Shown here one piece after another: positions 36,738 through 45,002 of a stretch of DNA of 64,000 nt. Position 1 is the stretch's first letter; each line of letters opens with the position of its first letter. A program made the translations under genes and the position numbers. Under the pieces are notes generated by a model. That model was not told the DNA's origin. It saw only the letters and a program-made list of their open reading frames with translations, and searched no databases. The DNA is from Lachnospiraceae bacterium (lineage in GTDB: Bacteria; Bacillota; Clostridia; Lachnospirales; Lachnospiraceae): NCBI GenBank assembly GCA_022792335.1, contig JAAWAV010000008.1, positions 1-64,000 on the forward strand, read 5' to 3'.

Positions 36738-37076
36738 ATGATTACGGTAAAAGTATTTGTAGACTCCGAAGGAGAATATCGGGGAGTTCGGGTATCCGGC
36801 CATGCGGGATTTCGCCAGGCCGGTGAGGATATCGTATGTGCGGCTGTATCTGTATTGACACAGAATACGGTCAATGCGATTGAAGCATTTACGGAGGACA
36901 GATTTCTCTGTTCTGTGGAAGATGGGGATCTGGATTTCTCTTTTACCGGAGAAGTCAGCAAAGAGTCGAAGTTATTATTGAATACTCTGATGTTGGGGTT
37001 TGAGAGCATCAGAGACAGTTATCAGGAAGAACAGAAAAAATATCCGTATATTCGGATTATAACTGAGGAGGTGTAA
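36738..37076 (+). CDS. prp: Ribosomal-processing cysteine protease Prp
   Basis: Prp (YsxB) removes the N-terminal extension of ribosomal protein L27 before or during ribosome assembly. The 112-residue protein has the family motif GHAGFRQAGEDIVCAAVS, with the catalytic His near residue 22 and Cys near residue 34. The start MITVKVFVD is chosen by family form; an ATG ten codons upstream is possible and neither has a strong ribosome site. Its substrate is encoded four bases downstream. Confidence 0.93.
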   Translation: MITVKVFVDSEGEYRGVRVSGHAGFRQAGEDIVCAAVSVLTQNTVNAIEAFTEDRFLCSVEDGDLDFSFTGEVSKESKLLLNTLMLGFESIRDSYQEEQKKYPYIRIITEEV

Positions 37077-37079
37077 GCC

Positions 37080-37370
37080 ATGTTGAAGATGAATCTTCAG
37101 TTGTTCGCTCACAAAAAAGGAGTAGGTTCTACCAAGAATGGTAGAGATTCTGAGGCGAAGAGACTTGGAGCCAAGAGAGCAGACGGACAGTTTGTGCTGG
37201 CCGGAAACATCCTTTACAGACAGCGCGGTACCAAGATCCATCCTGGAGTCAATGTAGGCCGTGGCGGAGATGATACGTTGTTTGCATTGGTAGATGGTGT
37301 AGTACGTTTCGAGAGAAAGGGCAGGGACAAGAAGCAGGTTTCTGTATATCCTAAGGTAGTAAACGAATAA
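37080..37370 (+). CDS. rpmA: 50S ribosomal protein L27, precursor form
   Basis: A 96-residue protein. The first nine residues MLKMNLQLF form the Firmicute extension, and the mature protein should start at [15 protein letters not shown] after Prp cleavage between Phe9 and Ala10. The rest ([29 protein letters not shown]) is standard L27. The ATG follows GAGGAGGTG. Sits directly after prp. Confidence 0.98.
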   Translation: MLKMNLQLFAHKKGVGSTKNGRDSEAKRLGAKRADGQFVLAGNILYRQRGTKIHPGVNVGRGGDDTLFALVDGVVRFERKGRDKKQVSVYPKVVNE

Positions 37371-37384
37371 GCCATGTTTTACAG

Positions 37385-37414
37385 AAGCCGGCGCTCCATG
37401 CGTCGGCTTTTTTA
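37385..37414 (+). terminator. Terminator between rpmA and obg
   Basis: AAGCCGGCG (37385-37393) pairs with CGTCGGCTT (37401-37409), one G-T pair, over a 7-base loop and runs into TTTTTT. It should reduce read-through from the ribosomal genes into obg. Confidence 0.85.
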
Positions 37415-37453
37415 CCATCAAAGTACGGTGGCAATAGAAAGGAAAACGGCAGG

Positions 37454-38740
37454 ATGTTTGCGGACAGTGCAAAAATTTTTATTAAATCTGGAAAAGGCGG
37501 CGATGGTCATGTCAGCTTCCGAAGGGAACTGTATGTGCCAAACGGCGGTCCGGACGGCGGCGATGGAGGCCGTGGCGGCGACATTATTTTTGAAGTGGAC
37601 AAAGGATTAAATACGCTGACAGATTTTCGTCATGTGAGAAAGTATGTGGCGACGAATGGAAAAGAGGGTGGAAAAAGACGCTGTCACGGAAAAGATGGAG
37701 AGGATCTGGTGCTCAAGGTGCCAGAAGGGACGGTGATCAAAGACTTTGAAACGGGAAAGGTCATCGCTGATATGTCCGGAGATCATATGAGGGAAACGAT
37801 CCTGAAGGGAGGTCGCGGCGGAAACGGCAATATGCATTATGCGACTGCCACGATGCAGGTACCTAAGTATGCGCAGCCTGGGCAGGACGGATTGGAGCTC
37901 TGGGTACTGTTAGAGCTGAAGGTGATCGCTGATGTGGGGCTTGTGGGATTTCCGAATGTGGGAAAGTCGACCCTGCTTTCTAGGGTCAGCAATGCAAAGC
38001 CAAGAATTGCAAATTATCATTTTACAACGCTCAATCCCCATTTAGGCGTTGTTGATTTGCATGATCATGAGAGTTTTGTCATGGCAGATATTCCTGGACT
38101 GATTGAAGGCGCTTCTGAGGGAGTCGGACTGGGACATGCCTTTTTGAAGCATATTGAGCGGACGAAGGTGTTGGTCCATGTGGTAGATGCCGCTTCTACG
38201 GAGGGGCGCGATCCGGTGGAAGATATTCATGCCATCAATGAAGAGCTGAAAAAATATAACCCAGATTTGCTTTTAAGACCTCAAGTGATTGCTGCGAACA
38301 AGATGGATGCTGTTTCACCAGACGGTGAAAACCCAGTTCAGAAAATCCGAAATGTATTTGAAGAAAAGGGGATTCCAGTATTTGCCATCTCTGCCGTCAG
38401 TGGGCAGGGGCTAAAAGAGTTGCTGTATCATGTATCTGGGCTTTTAAAGGAGCTGGATGCAGAACCTGTGATTTTTGAGCAGGAATTAAATCCGGAAGAT
38501 CTGATTGTGGAAATGCCGCTTCCTTATACAGTGGAAAAACTGGAGGAAGGTATCTATAGTGTGGAAGGTCCGAGAATTGAGAAAATGTTAGGATATACCA
38601 ATCTCGACTCAGAAAAGGGATTTGAGTTTTTTCAAAATTTCCTGAAGAAAAACGGGATCCTGGACGATCTGGAAAAAGCAGGGATCGAAGAGGGGGATAC
38701 GGTGAAGATATACGGCCTGGAATTTGATTATTATAAATAG
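37454..38740 (+). CDS. obgE: Ribosome-assembly GTPase Obg
   Basis: A 428-residue GTPase for late 50S assembly, also tied to stress and sporulation in Bacillus. It has the glycine-rich Obg domain (residues 1-158, e.g. IFIKSGKGGDGHVSFRRE), the G domain with [22 protein letters not shown] and NKMD, and the C-terminal OCT domain with EKGFEFFQNFLKKNGI. The start MFADSAKIFIKSG is canonical. Confidence 0.98.
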   Translation: MFADSAKIFIKSGKGGDGHVSFRRELYVPNGGPDGGDGGRGGDIIFEVDKGLNTLTDFRHVRKYVATNGKEGGKRRCHGKDGEDLVLKVPEGTVIKDFETGKVIADMSGDHMRETILKGGRGGNGNMHYATATMQVPKYAQPGQDGLELWVLLELKVIADVGLVGFPNVGKSTLLSRVSNAKPRIANYHFTTLNPHLGVVDLHDHESFVMADIPGLIEGASEGVGLGHAFLKHIERTKVLVHVVDAASTEGRDPVEDIHAINEELKKYNPDLLLRPQVIAANKMDAVSPDGENPVQKIRNVFEEKGIPVFAISAVSGQGLKELLYHVSGLLKELDAEPVIFEQELNPEDLIVEMPLPYTVEKLEEGIYSVEGPRIEKMLGYTNLDSEKGFEFFQNFLKKNGILDDLEKAGIEEGDTVKIYGLEFDYYK

Positions 38741-38755
38741 AAAACCGGAGGAATC

Positions 38756-39046
38756 ATGAACAGCAGACAGAGAGCATATTTAAAAAGCCTGGCGATGACT
38801 ATGGAACCTGTTTTACAGATAGGAAAATCCAGTCTGACTCCAGAGATTGCAGGGGCGGTAAACGAAGCCCTGGAGGCCAGGGAACTGATAAAAATCCATG
38901 TATTAAAGAACTGTATGGACGATGCCCGTAGTATCGGAGAGGTTCTTGCAGAGAGGACCCATTCCCAGGTTGTTCAGGTTATCGGAAAGAAGATTGTTTT
39001 ATATCGGGAGTCCAAAACAAAAAAGAAACTTATGCTTCCGAAATAG
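38756..39046 (+). CDS. yhbY: Ribosome-assembly RNA-binding protein YhbY
   Basis: A 96-residue single CRM domain that binds 23S rRNA precursors. It starts MNSRQRAYLKSLAMTMEPVLQIGKSSLT and carries LIKIHVLKN and VVQVIGKKIVLYR. The ATG follows GGAGG, 15 bases after obg. In Bacillus its homolog YqeI precedes nadD and yqeK in the same order as here. Confidence 0.94.
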   Translation: MNSRQRAYLKSLAMTMEPVLQIGKSSLTPEIAGAVNEALEARELIKIHVLKNCMDDARSIGEVLAERTHSQVVQVIGKKIVLYRESKTKKKLMLPK

Positions 39047-39058
39047 GAGGAAGATGGG

Positions 39059-40339
39059 ATGCAGGAAGAAAAAATCGGTATTATGGGCGGAACTTTTGAC
39101 CCGATCCATCTGGCACATCTGATGTTAGCGGAACAGGCCCGGATTCAGTTTGATCTGAATCAGGTATTTTTCATGCCGTCCTCTCAGCCTCCGCACAAAG
39201 ATAATCGTCGCATTTCTCCTGCACAATGCCGGAAAGAGATGGTTTTACGGGCGATCAAAGATAATCCGGACTTTTCCTATTCTGATTTGGAACTTTGCCG
39301 CACAGGCGTTACCTATACAAGTGACACGCTAGAAGAACTTCATAAGAGATATCCCAACACAAAATTTTATTTTATTATGGGAGCGGATTCTCTGTTTGCT
39401 GTGGATGCCTGGCACCAGCCGGAACAGATTTTTCGCATGACAACCGTATTGGCAGGAAACCGTCTGGGGGTTCCGGAGGAAAAACTTCAAAGACAGGTGG
39501 AGAATTTAAAAGAACGCTTTGGAGGAAAAATTTACCTGGTAGATATGCCAGATGTGGCTATTTCTTCCAGCGAAATACGAGAACGGTATGCAAACGGCCG
39601 CTCCATTCGGTATTATGTACCGCAAGAAGTATATGAATATATCGAAGAATGTTCTCTGTATCGGCGAGGGATATCAGAAACAGGAAATGTTTCAAAAACA
39701 GAGAATGTTTTTACAGAAAAAGAAATGTCTGCGGGGGGAGAAAATGTGAAACCAGATCGTATGGTAATCAAAGAAAAACTTCGCCATAAATTGGGAATCG
39801 GACGTTTTGAACATACGATAGGAGTTGCCTATACGGCGGCCTGCCTTGCCATGCGTTACGGTTGTAATGCGGAGGATGCAGAGTTGGCCGGGCTGCTTCA
39901 TGACTGTGCAAAACAATATGACAATGAAACACTGATGAGTAAATGCTTAAAATATGGGATTCCAGTTTCTGAAGCAGAACGAAAAAATCCATCCTTACTT
40001 CATGCAAAACTGGGAGCATATCTGGCAAAACGAAAATATGACGTAAATGATACCAGTATTCTGGATGCCATCCGTTATCATACAACTGGACGTCCGGCGA
40101 TGACGCTGATGGAGAAGATCATTTATGTGGCAGATTATGTTGAGCCAAGGCGTTTCAAAGCGCCAAATTTGGAGAAAATCAGAAGGCTTGCTTTCCTCGA
40201 TCTGGACCGGACCGTCTGTGAGATTATGAGCGATACCTTGGAGTATCTGAAAAAGATGCCGGAAAATATTGATAAAACCACATTGGAAGCTTGCGTCTAT
40301 TATCAGAAATTAAAAAAGGAGGAACGAGACAGTATATGA
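39059..40339 (+). CDS. nadD: Fused NadD-YqeK: nicotinate-nucleotide adenylyltransferase plus HD-domain Ap4A hydrolase
   Basis: One 426-residue frame joins two normally separate proteins. Residues 1 to about 205 are NadD (GIMGGTFDPIHLAHL with the HxxH ATP motif, ISSSEIRER), which makes deamido-NAD. After a linker of about 25 residues, residues 230-420 are YqeK, an HD-domain phosphohydrolase that splits Ap4A symmetrically (RFEHTIGVAYTAA, ELAGLLHDCAKQYD, IRYHTTGRPAMTLMEKIIYVADYVEPRR). Both halves keep their active-site motifs. In Bacillus nadD and yqeK are adjacent genes in this order, so the fusion probably arose by losing one stop. The ATG has AGGAGG nearby; the stop overlaps rsfS by four bases. 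Confidence 0.94.
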   Translation: MQEEKIGIMGGTFDPIHLAHLMLAEQARIQFDLNQVFFMPSSQPPHKDNRRISPAQCRKEMVLRAIKDNPDFSYSDLELCRTGVTYTSDTLEELHKRYPNTKFYFIMGADSLFAVDAWHQPEQIFRMTTVLAGNRLGVPEEKLQRQVENLKERFGGKIYLVDMPDVAISSSEIRERYANGRSIRYYVPQEVYEYIEECSLYRRGISETGNVSKTENVFTEKEMSAGGENVKPDRMVIKEKLRHKLGIGRFEHTIGVAYTAACLAMRYGCNAEDAELAGLLHDCAKQYDNETLMSKCLKYGIPVSEAERKNPSLLHAKLGAYLAKRKYDVNDTSILDAIRYHTTGRPAMTLMEKIIYVADYVEPRRFKAPNLEKIRRLAFLDLDRTVCEIMSDTLEYLKKMPENIDKTTLEACVYYQKLKKEERDSI

Positions 40340-40692
40340 ACCAGTCAAAGAAAATGGCAGCGATTGCCTGCAAGGCTTTGGAAGAAAAGAAGGGACAGGA
40401 AGTAACGGCAATCGATATATCCGGAGTATCCTGCCTGGCGGATTATTTCATTATCGCCAATGGAGAAAACAGCAATCAGGTACAGGCAATGATTGACAAT
40501 GTTGAAGAAGAGATGGAGAAAGCCGGATATCATTTGACTCAGAGGGAGGGGTATCAGTCGGCCCGCTGGGTATTGCTTGATTATAAAGACATCGTCGTTC
40601 ATGTATTTTCCAAAGAGGACCGCCGATTCTATGATTTGGAGAGAATCTGGAGAGATGGAACCTTTGTAGATATCAAAGAGCTGGAGGCATAA
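40336..40692 (+). CDS. rsfS: Ribosomal silencing factor RsfS
   Basis: A 118-residue protein that binds L14 and blocks 30S/50S joining when nutrients run low. Motifs are VTAIDISGVSCLADYFIIANGEN, EGYQSARWVLLDYKDIVVHVFSKEDRRFYDLERIW. The ATG overlaps the stop of the nadD/yqeK fusion, giving tight coupling; GGAGG lies 13 bases upstream. It is the last gene of the cluster. Confidence 0.95.
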   Translation: MNQSKKMAAIACKALEEKKGQEVTAIDISGVSCLADYFIIANGENSNQVQAMIDNVEEEMEKAGYHLTQREGYQSARWVLLDYKDIVVHVFSKEDRRFYDLERIWRDGTFVDIKELEA

Positions 40693-40809
40693 AACCCTTC
40701 AGCTTTTCTGATCAGCCGTTTTTGAATGTTCAAGACAGAACTGACAGTCCCATCCTCTCAGATCAAAGATTATATTGAAGGTTCCGCCCTGTTTCCAGTT
40801 CAAGGAAAC

Positions 40810-41424
40810 TTATCCCATAATACGGAAGAGACCAATGACTTTTCCAAGAATTTTCACTTCTTTTACAATGATCGGATCCATAAAATCGTTTTCCGGCTGG
40901 AGGCGATAATAGCCGTCCTCTTTGAAAAACCGTTTTACTGTCGCAGAATCTTCTACCAGCGCCACAACGATGTCTCCGTTGGAAGCAGTAGAAGCAACGG
41001 AACAGAGAACCTGATCGCCGTCAAGGATGCCGATGTTTATCATACTTTCCCCTTTAACATGGAGCATATAAGTTTCAGTATTCGGTAACAGTTCTGCCGG
41101 AAAAGGGAAATAGCTCTCAATATTTTCCGTAGCGAGAATGGGCTGCCCGGCAGCAATGGTACCCAGAACAGGAACCTGTACCATCTCTCTTCTTGTAAGT
41201 CCGAAAACATCATCTACAATTTCTATCGCTCTTGGTTTGGTCGGATCACGACGGATATAACCGTTTTTTTCCAAAGTTTCCAGATGAGAATGTACGGAGG
41301 AGGTCGACTTTAAATGGACAGTTTCACAGATTTCACGCACAGTAGGGGGATATCCCTTTTTCAGAATTTCTTTTTTTATAAACTCAAGAATTTCTGTCTG
41401 TTTTGCAGTTATCTTTCTGGGCAT
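40810..41424 (-). CDS. lexA: SOS repressor LexA
   Basis: A 204-residue repressor-protease. The N-terminal winged helix spans residues 1-68 (YPPTVREICETVHLKSTSSVHSHL). The self-cleavage bond is Ala92-Gly93 in GTIAAGQPILA; the catalytic pair is Ser127 (GESMINIGI) and Lys164 (ATVKRFF). It represses the divergent YneA-like gene and itself through the LexA boxes between them. Its own promoter carries a box in the spacer. Confidence 0.98.
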   Translation of the reverse strand: MPRKITAKQTEILEFIKKEILKKGYPPTVREICETVHLKSTSSVHSHLETLEKNGYIRRDPTKPRAIEIVDDVFGLTRREMVQVPVLGTIAAGQPILATENIESYFPFPAELLPNTETYMLHVKGESMINIGILDGDQVLCSVASTASNGDIVVALVEDSATVKRFFKEDGYYRLQPENDFMDPIIVKEVKILGKVIGLFRIMG

Positions 41425-41453
41425 AGGTGTTCTCCTTCCTGTTTTCTGACACT

Positions 41454-41482
41454 ATAGTAACATATGTTCGATTAATATGCAA
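41454..41482 (-). promoter_or_regulatory. SigA-type promoter of lexA with a LexA box in the spacer
   Basis: On the minus strand TTGCAT (41477-41482), 17 bases, TACTAT (41454-41459). The palindromic AACATATGTT (41459-41468) covers the spacer, so LexA would block its own transcription. Confidence 0.7.
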
Positions 41483-41596
41483 GAAAAAATCCAAACATTT
41501 GTTTGAAAAAAATCTGGATTCCCCTTGACAAACATTTGTTCTCATTATAAAATGTCGATAATTGAAAGAGAACAGATGTTCACAAACGTTTGTTTG
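41458..41596. promoter_or_regulatory. Array of five LexA boxes
   Basis: LexA-box-like palindromes of the GAAC-N4-GTTC type are at 41458-41470 (AACATATGTTCG), 41492-41505 (CAAACATTTGTTTG), 41529-41541 (CAAACATTTGTTC), 41570-41581 (GAACAGATGTTC, perfect) and 41583-41596 (CAAACGTTTGTTTG). The first lies on lexA's promoter, the third on the promoter of the LysM gene, and the last two just behind its start site. Such density suggests very tight repression. Confidence 0.8.
41525..41553 (+). promoter_or_regulatory. SigA-type promoter of the YneA-like gene
   Basis: TTGACA (41525-41530), 17 bases, TAAAAT (41548-41553). The third LexA box overlaps the -35 and spacer. Confidence 0.8.
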
Positions 41597-41625
41597 TAAA
41601 CTGGAGCGATAAGGGGGAGAACGGT

Positions 41626-41949
41626 ATGAAAAGCAGAAAGAAAACAGGCTTGAAAAAGAAAAAAGAAATCATTATTTTGAGTATGGTTTTACTTCTTTCT
41701 ATCTGTCTTTTTGGAGCAATTGCTCGTGCAAAAAATACAAAGGAAGAACCTTTTTTGCATAAGTACTATACGTCTGTACAAATTCATCCGGGAGATACTC
41801 TCTGGGATATTGCCACTCAATACTGTCATAATTCTGCACAAATCAAAGATTATATGCAGGAGTTGAGACGAATCAACCATTTAAGTGGAGATAAAATTCA
41901 TGCGGGAAGGTATTTGACAGTCGTGTATTACTCAGAAGAATATAAATAA
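41626..41949 (+). CDS. YneA-like SOS division inhibitor (membrane helix plus LysM)
   Basis: A 107-residue protein with a very basic N-terminus (KSRKKTGLKKKKE), one membrane helix (about 15-33) and an extracytoplasmic LysM domain (VQIHPGDTLWDIATQYC to AGRYLTVVY). This is the layout of Bacillus YneA, which halts division during SOS and is encoded divergently from lexA as here. The ATG follows GGGGGAG. Sequence similarity alone would only say LysM protein; the five LexA boxes and position support the YneA role. Confidence 0.85.
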   Translation: MKSRKKTGLKKKKEIIILSMVLLLSICLFGAIARAKNTKEEPFLHKYYTSVQIHPGDTLWDIATQYCHNSAQIKDYMQELRRINHLSGDKIHAGRYLTVVYYSEEYK

Positions 41950-42030
41950 GAGAAATTAAATAAGAGAAATGGGGCAGCCGGTTTTAGTAATGCAGTCTGT
42001 TTCAGAATATGGAAAGAAAAGGGATAAGAC

Positions 42031-42059
42031 TGGACAGACGATGGCATTTATGCTATTCT
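42031..42059 (+). promoter_or_regulatory. Possible SigA-type promoter of the ChW L,D-transpeptidase
   Basis: TGGACA (42031-42036), 17 bases, TATTCT (42054-42059), in a 270-base gap otherwise without recognisable features. The leader would be about 160 bases. Confidence 0.4.
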
Positions 42060-42222
42060 GAGGATGTCATTGATTGATAGGGCTCTATGCGTTCCGGATC
42101 CGTCATGTGGTCAGGAGAATGTATAGATGTCTTTGGCAGTCAAACATATAGGGATGCGTATACAGATACTGTTAGGGAAGAAAAACAGTATGGGATCCGT
42201 GGAATACATCAGGAGGGGATTT

Positions 42223-43854
42223 ATGAAAAAGAGAAGCAGAAGATTGCTTTCCTGCTGCATGGTACTGGTATCGGCGATTGGTCTGTCTGCATGGCAGCGG
42301 ACCGTATATGCTGCAGAAGAGGTAAAACCGGCCTCCGTAATATACCGTACTCACGTTCAGACTTATGGATGGCAGGACTGGAGAGCTGACGGAATGTCGG
42401 CGGGAACGTCTAATGAGTCGAAACGTCTGGAAGCCATTGAGATTCGTCTGGAATCTTCTTATTCCGGGAGTGTTGCATATCGTACTCATGTCCAGACTTA
42501 CGGATGGCAGGACTGGAGAGCTGACGGAGTGCCGGCGGGAACATCCAACGAGTCGAAACGTCTGGAGGCCATTGAAATAAACTTGACTGGTGAAATTTCC
42601 GAATACTATGATATTGAGTATCGTACCCATGTTCAGACCTATGGGTGGATGGATTGGAAATCAAACGGAGAATTATCTGGAACGGTTGGAGAATCCAAAC
42701 GTTTGGAGGCCATTGAGATCCGTTTGGTTCCGAAAGACGGGCAGGAAGATGAGGATACGTCCTATGTTCAACCAGATAACGTTGGCTATTCCGTACATGT
42801 TCAGAGCTATGGATGGCAGGAAGAAGTCGAAGGCGGAGAAGCGGCAGGAACGGTAGGGGAGTCAAAACGCTTGGAAGCCATTCAGATTGCCCTGAAAAAA
42901 TCCGGGGGAGTGTCAGGGGGGATTGAGTATCGTACTCATGTCCAGTCTTATGGATGGATGAATTGGGTAGAAGAGGGAGGAATCAGCGGAACCAGCAATG
43001 AATCAAAACGTCTGGAAGCCATTCAAATCAGACTGACTGGCAAGATGGCGGAAGTCTATGACATCTATTACCGGGTTCATGCGCAAAGTTATGGCTGGTT
43101 GGGTTGGGCCAGGAACGGTCAGCCGGCTGGAACAGCCGGTTATTCCAAACGTCTGGAAGCGATTGAGATTGTTCTGAGAAAAAAGGGAGAGGCGGCTCCA
43201 GGAGCGGTTTCTGATTATTACCGTTTTCGGGCAGTTGATAATCTGATGGAAACAGTCTCAGAGGTAAGGGGAGCTTCGCAGGTCATAACCGTAGTCGGAG
43301 ACGGTACGCCGACTGGGGCAAAACTGAGCCTTTGGATCAAAAATGGAGATAGTTGGCAGAAACAGCTTGATACAGCGGCTGTAATTGGACGAAACGGGTT
43401 CTCAGACCATACTTTTGAGGGAGATAAAACAACCCCGACTGGAATCTATGAGCTTGGCGTTGCTTTCGGAAATAAAGCAAATCCTGGAACAGCTCTGCGA
43501 TGGTTCGATGTAAACCCCTATCATTATTGGATTGATGATTTAAACAGTGTTTATTACAATCAGTTGATTGACAGCCGGGAAATTCCGGGAGGCTGGAGTT
43601 CCGGCGAACATTTATCGCGGTACATTCCTGATTACAATTATTCCGTAAATATTGAAGTGAATCCTCAGTGTAGGAAAGATTCTACTTCGGCGATTTTTCT
43701 TCACTGTCTGGGAAGAGGCCCTTACCCTTACACCTCAGGTTGTGTGGCGATTGGGGAGGAACAGATGCGAACCGTCTTGCAGCTTTTGAATCCTGGGGCC
43801 CGTATCCTGATTGTACAAAATATAGAAGATCTTTTAAACTATGTAGACAATTGA
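42223..43854 (+). CDS. Secreted L,D-transpeptidase-fold protein with six ChW repeats
   Basis: A 543-residue exported protein. A signal peptide (about 1-33) is followed by six ChW repeats (THVQTYGWQDW, AGTSNESKRLEAIEI and variants) to about residue 330, then a YkuD-like domain with HCLGRGPYPYTSGC, where His494 and Cys507 are the likely catalytic residues. YkuD enzymes form 3-3 cross-links or attach proteins to peptidoglycan. The start follows AGGAGGGG; an upstream open frame of 32 codons is not supported. The repeat order, including the TGKMAEVYDIYYRVHAQSYGW junction, mirrors the ChW/MBL protein at 1491-3680, so both likely bind the same surface partner. Confidence 0.9.
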   Translation: MKKRSRRLLSCCMVLVSAIGLSAWQRTVYAAEEVKPASVIYRTHVQTYGWQDWRADGMSAGTSNESKRLEAIEIRLESSYSGSVAYRTHVQTYGWQDWRADGVPAGTSNESKRLEAIEINLTGEISEYYDIEYRTHVQTYGWMDWKSNGELSGTVGESKRLEAIEIRLVPKDGQEDEDTSYVQPDNVGYSVHVQSYGWQEEVEGGEAAGTVGESKRLEAIQIALKKSGGVSGGIEYRTHVQSYGWMNWVEEGGISGTSNESKRLEAIQIRLTGKMAEVYDIYYRVHAQSYGWLGWARNGQPAGTAGYSKRLEAIEIVLRKKGEAAPGAVSDYYRFRAVDNLMETVSEVRGASQVITVVGDGTPTGAKLSLWIKNGDSWQKQLDTAAVIGRNGFSDHTFEGDKTTPTGIYELGVAFGNKANPGTALRWFDVNPYHYWIDDLNSVYYNQLIDSREIPGGWSSGEHLSRYIPDYNYSVNIEVNPQCRKDSTSAIFLHCLGRGPYPYTSGCVAIGEEQMRTVLQLLNPGARILIVQNIEDLLNYVDN

Positions 43855-43870
43855 CTTTATGATGCGCTGG

Positions 43871-43916
43871 ATTGACAAGAACATGCATGGCCCAAAGCGT
43901 GTATGCTCTTGTCAAT
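43871..43916. terminator. Long hairpin between convergent genes
   Basis: ATTGACAAGA (43871-43880) pairs perfectly with TCTTGTCAAT (43907-43916). After one mismatch the stem continues for about seven more pairs. No T-run follows on either side. It probably acts as a bidirectional terminator between the transpeptidase and recombinase genes. Confidence 0.55.
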
Positions 43917-43937
43917 CGATGCGACAATCTACGAATG

Positions 43938-45002
43938 TCAGATTCTTCCTGGTTTTTCTCTCAGACGGACTGCATTTCTTGCACTTCGGCGTCTTTCATC
44001 CTCGATGGCGGCATAATGTTTTTTCGTGGTGTTGACATCGGAGTGTCCTAGGACATCCGCTACCAGATAGATGTCTCCTGTTTCCCGGTATAGATTGGTG
44101 CCATAAGTACTACGGAGCTTATGAGGCGTGATTTTTTTTAAGGGTGTCACGATTTTGGCATATTTTTTCACGAGATTTTCTACCGTTTTTACACCGATCC
44201 GTTTTAACTGGAGGGAAAGAAAGAAAGCCTGCTCATGTCCTTCGACAGGAATAAGATGTTTTCTCTCTTCCAGATAGTCAAAAAGTGCAAAATGAACTTC
44301 TTCTCCGAAGTAAACCACCACTTCTTTTCCACCTTTTCTGTGAATGCGAATCCCATCATTTTTAAAGTCTACATCGTTGAGATCCAGGCCGACGCATTCG
44401 GAAACTCGGATTCCGGTGCCAAGCAGAAGCGTTAAAAGCGCAGTATCACGGATTTTTGTTTTCTCGTGAAAAGTTCGCTGCTTTTTAGTCAATCCCTCTC
44501 CATTTTCCACACTGTCGAGGAGCATTGCCACTTCGTCGATATCTAGCCGGATAATATCTTTAGAATGAAGCTTTGGAAGAGATACCAGGGCGGCGGGATT
44601 ATTCTCAAGCATTTCCTTCTTGTAAAAATAATTGTAGAAGGTTTTTAAAGAGGAAAGTTTTCTTGTGATTCCCCGCTCCCGATTGATATGTTCAGAAACT
44701 TCATTGCTGGAATAATATTTCAGATATTCCATATATTCTTCCAGATCCAAGGGCTTGACCAGATCCAGATCCGAGAGTGTAATCTCTTTGATTTCTTTTC
44801 CTCTGTAACAGGGATTTTCTTTGATCAGAAAGTCGAAAAAGACTTTTAAATCATAGGCGTAAGCGATCCTTGTGCGGGAAGAGGTAGTCTGTTCAATTCC
44901 ACGAAAGAAGGTCACACAAAAAGGAGGAAGAGAAGAGAGCAGATCCCTTAGTTTTTTTGTGTTCTGAATATCTACCTGTTCATGATAAGGTCTTTGTTCC
45001 AT
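43938..45002 (-). CDS. Tyrosine recombinase (XerC/D-like)
   Basis: A 354-residue site-specific recombinase. An N-terminal SAM-like core-binding domain (about 25-135) precedes the catalytic domain with Arg199 (GTGIRVSECV), Lys223 (HRKGGK), His294 and Arg297 (TPHKLRSTYGT), His320 (VLGHSDVNTTKKHY) and the nucleophile Tyr330. All catalytic residues are intact. No phage or conjugative genes are nearby, and it overlaps the ttcA-like gene by 23 bases, so a chromosomal Xer role is more likely than an element integrase. A paired Xer partner is not in the window. Confidence 0.88.
   Translation of the reverse strand: MEQRPYHEQVDIQNTKKLRDLLSSLPPFCVTFFRGIEQTTSSRTRIAYAYDLKVFFDFLIKENPCYRGKEIKEITLSDLDLVKPLDLEEYMEYLKYYSSNEVSEHINRERGITRKLSSLKTFYNYFYKKEMLENNPAALVSLPKLHSKDIIRLDIDEVAMLLDSVENGEGLTKKQRTFHEKTKIRDTALLTLLLGTGIRVSECVGLDLNDVDFKNDGIRIHRKGGKEVVVYFGEEVHFALFDYLEERKHLIPVEGHEQAFFLSLQLKRIGVKTVENLVKKYAKIVTPLKKITPHKLRSTYGTNLYRETGDIYLVADVLGHSDVNTTKKHYAAIEDERRRSARNAVRLREKPGRI

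Noticed and set aside
43938-45002. Integrase marking the edge of a mobile element
   Set aside because: No attachment-site duplication, tRNA target, phage or conjugation genes flank it, and it overlaps a tRNA-modification gene as part of one transcript.
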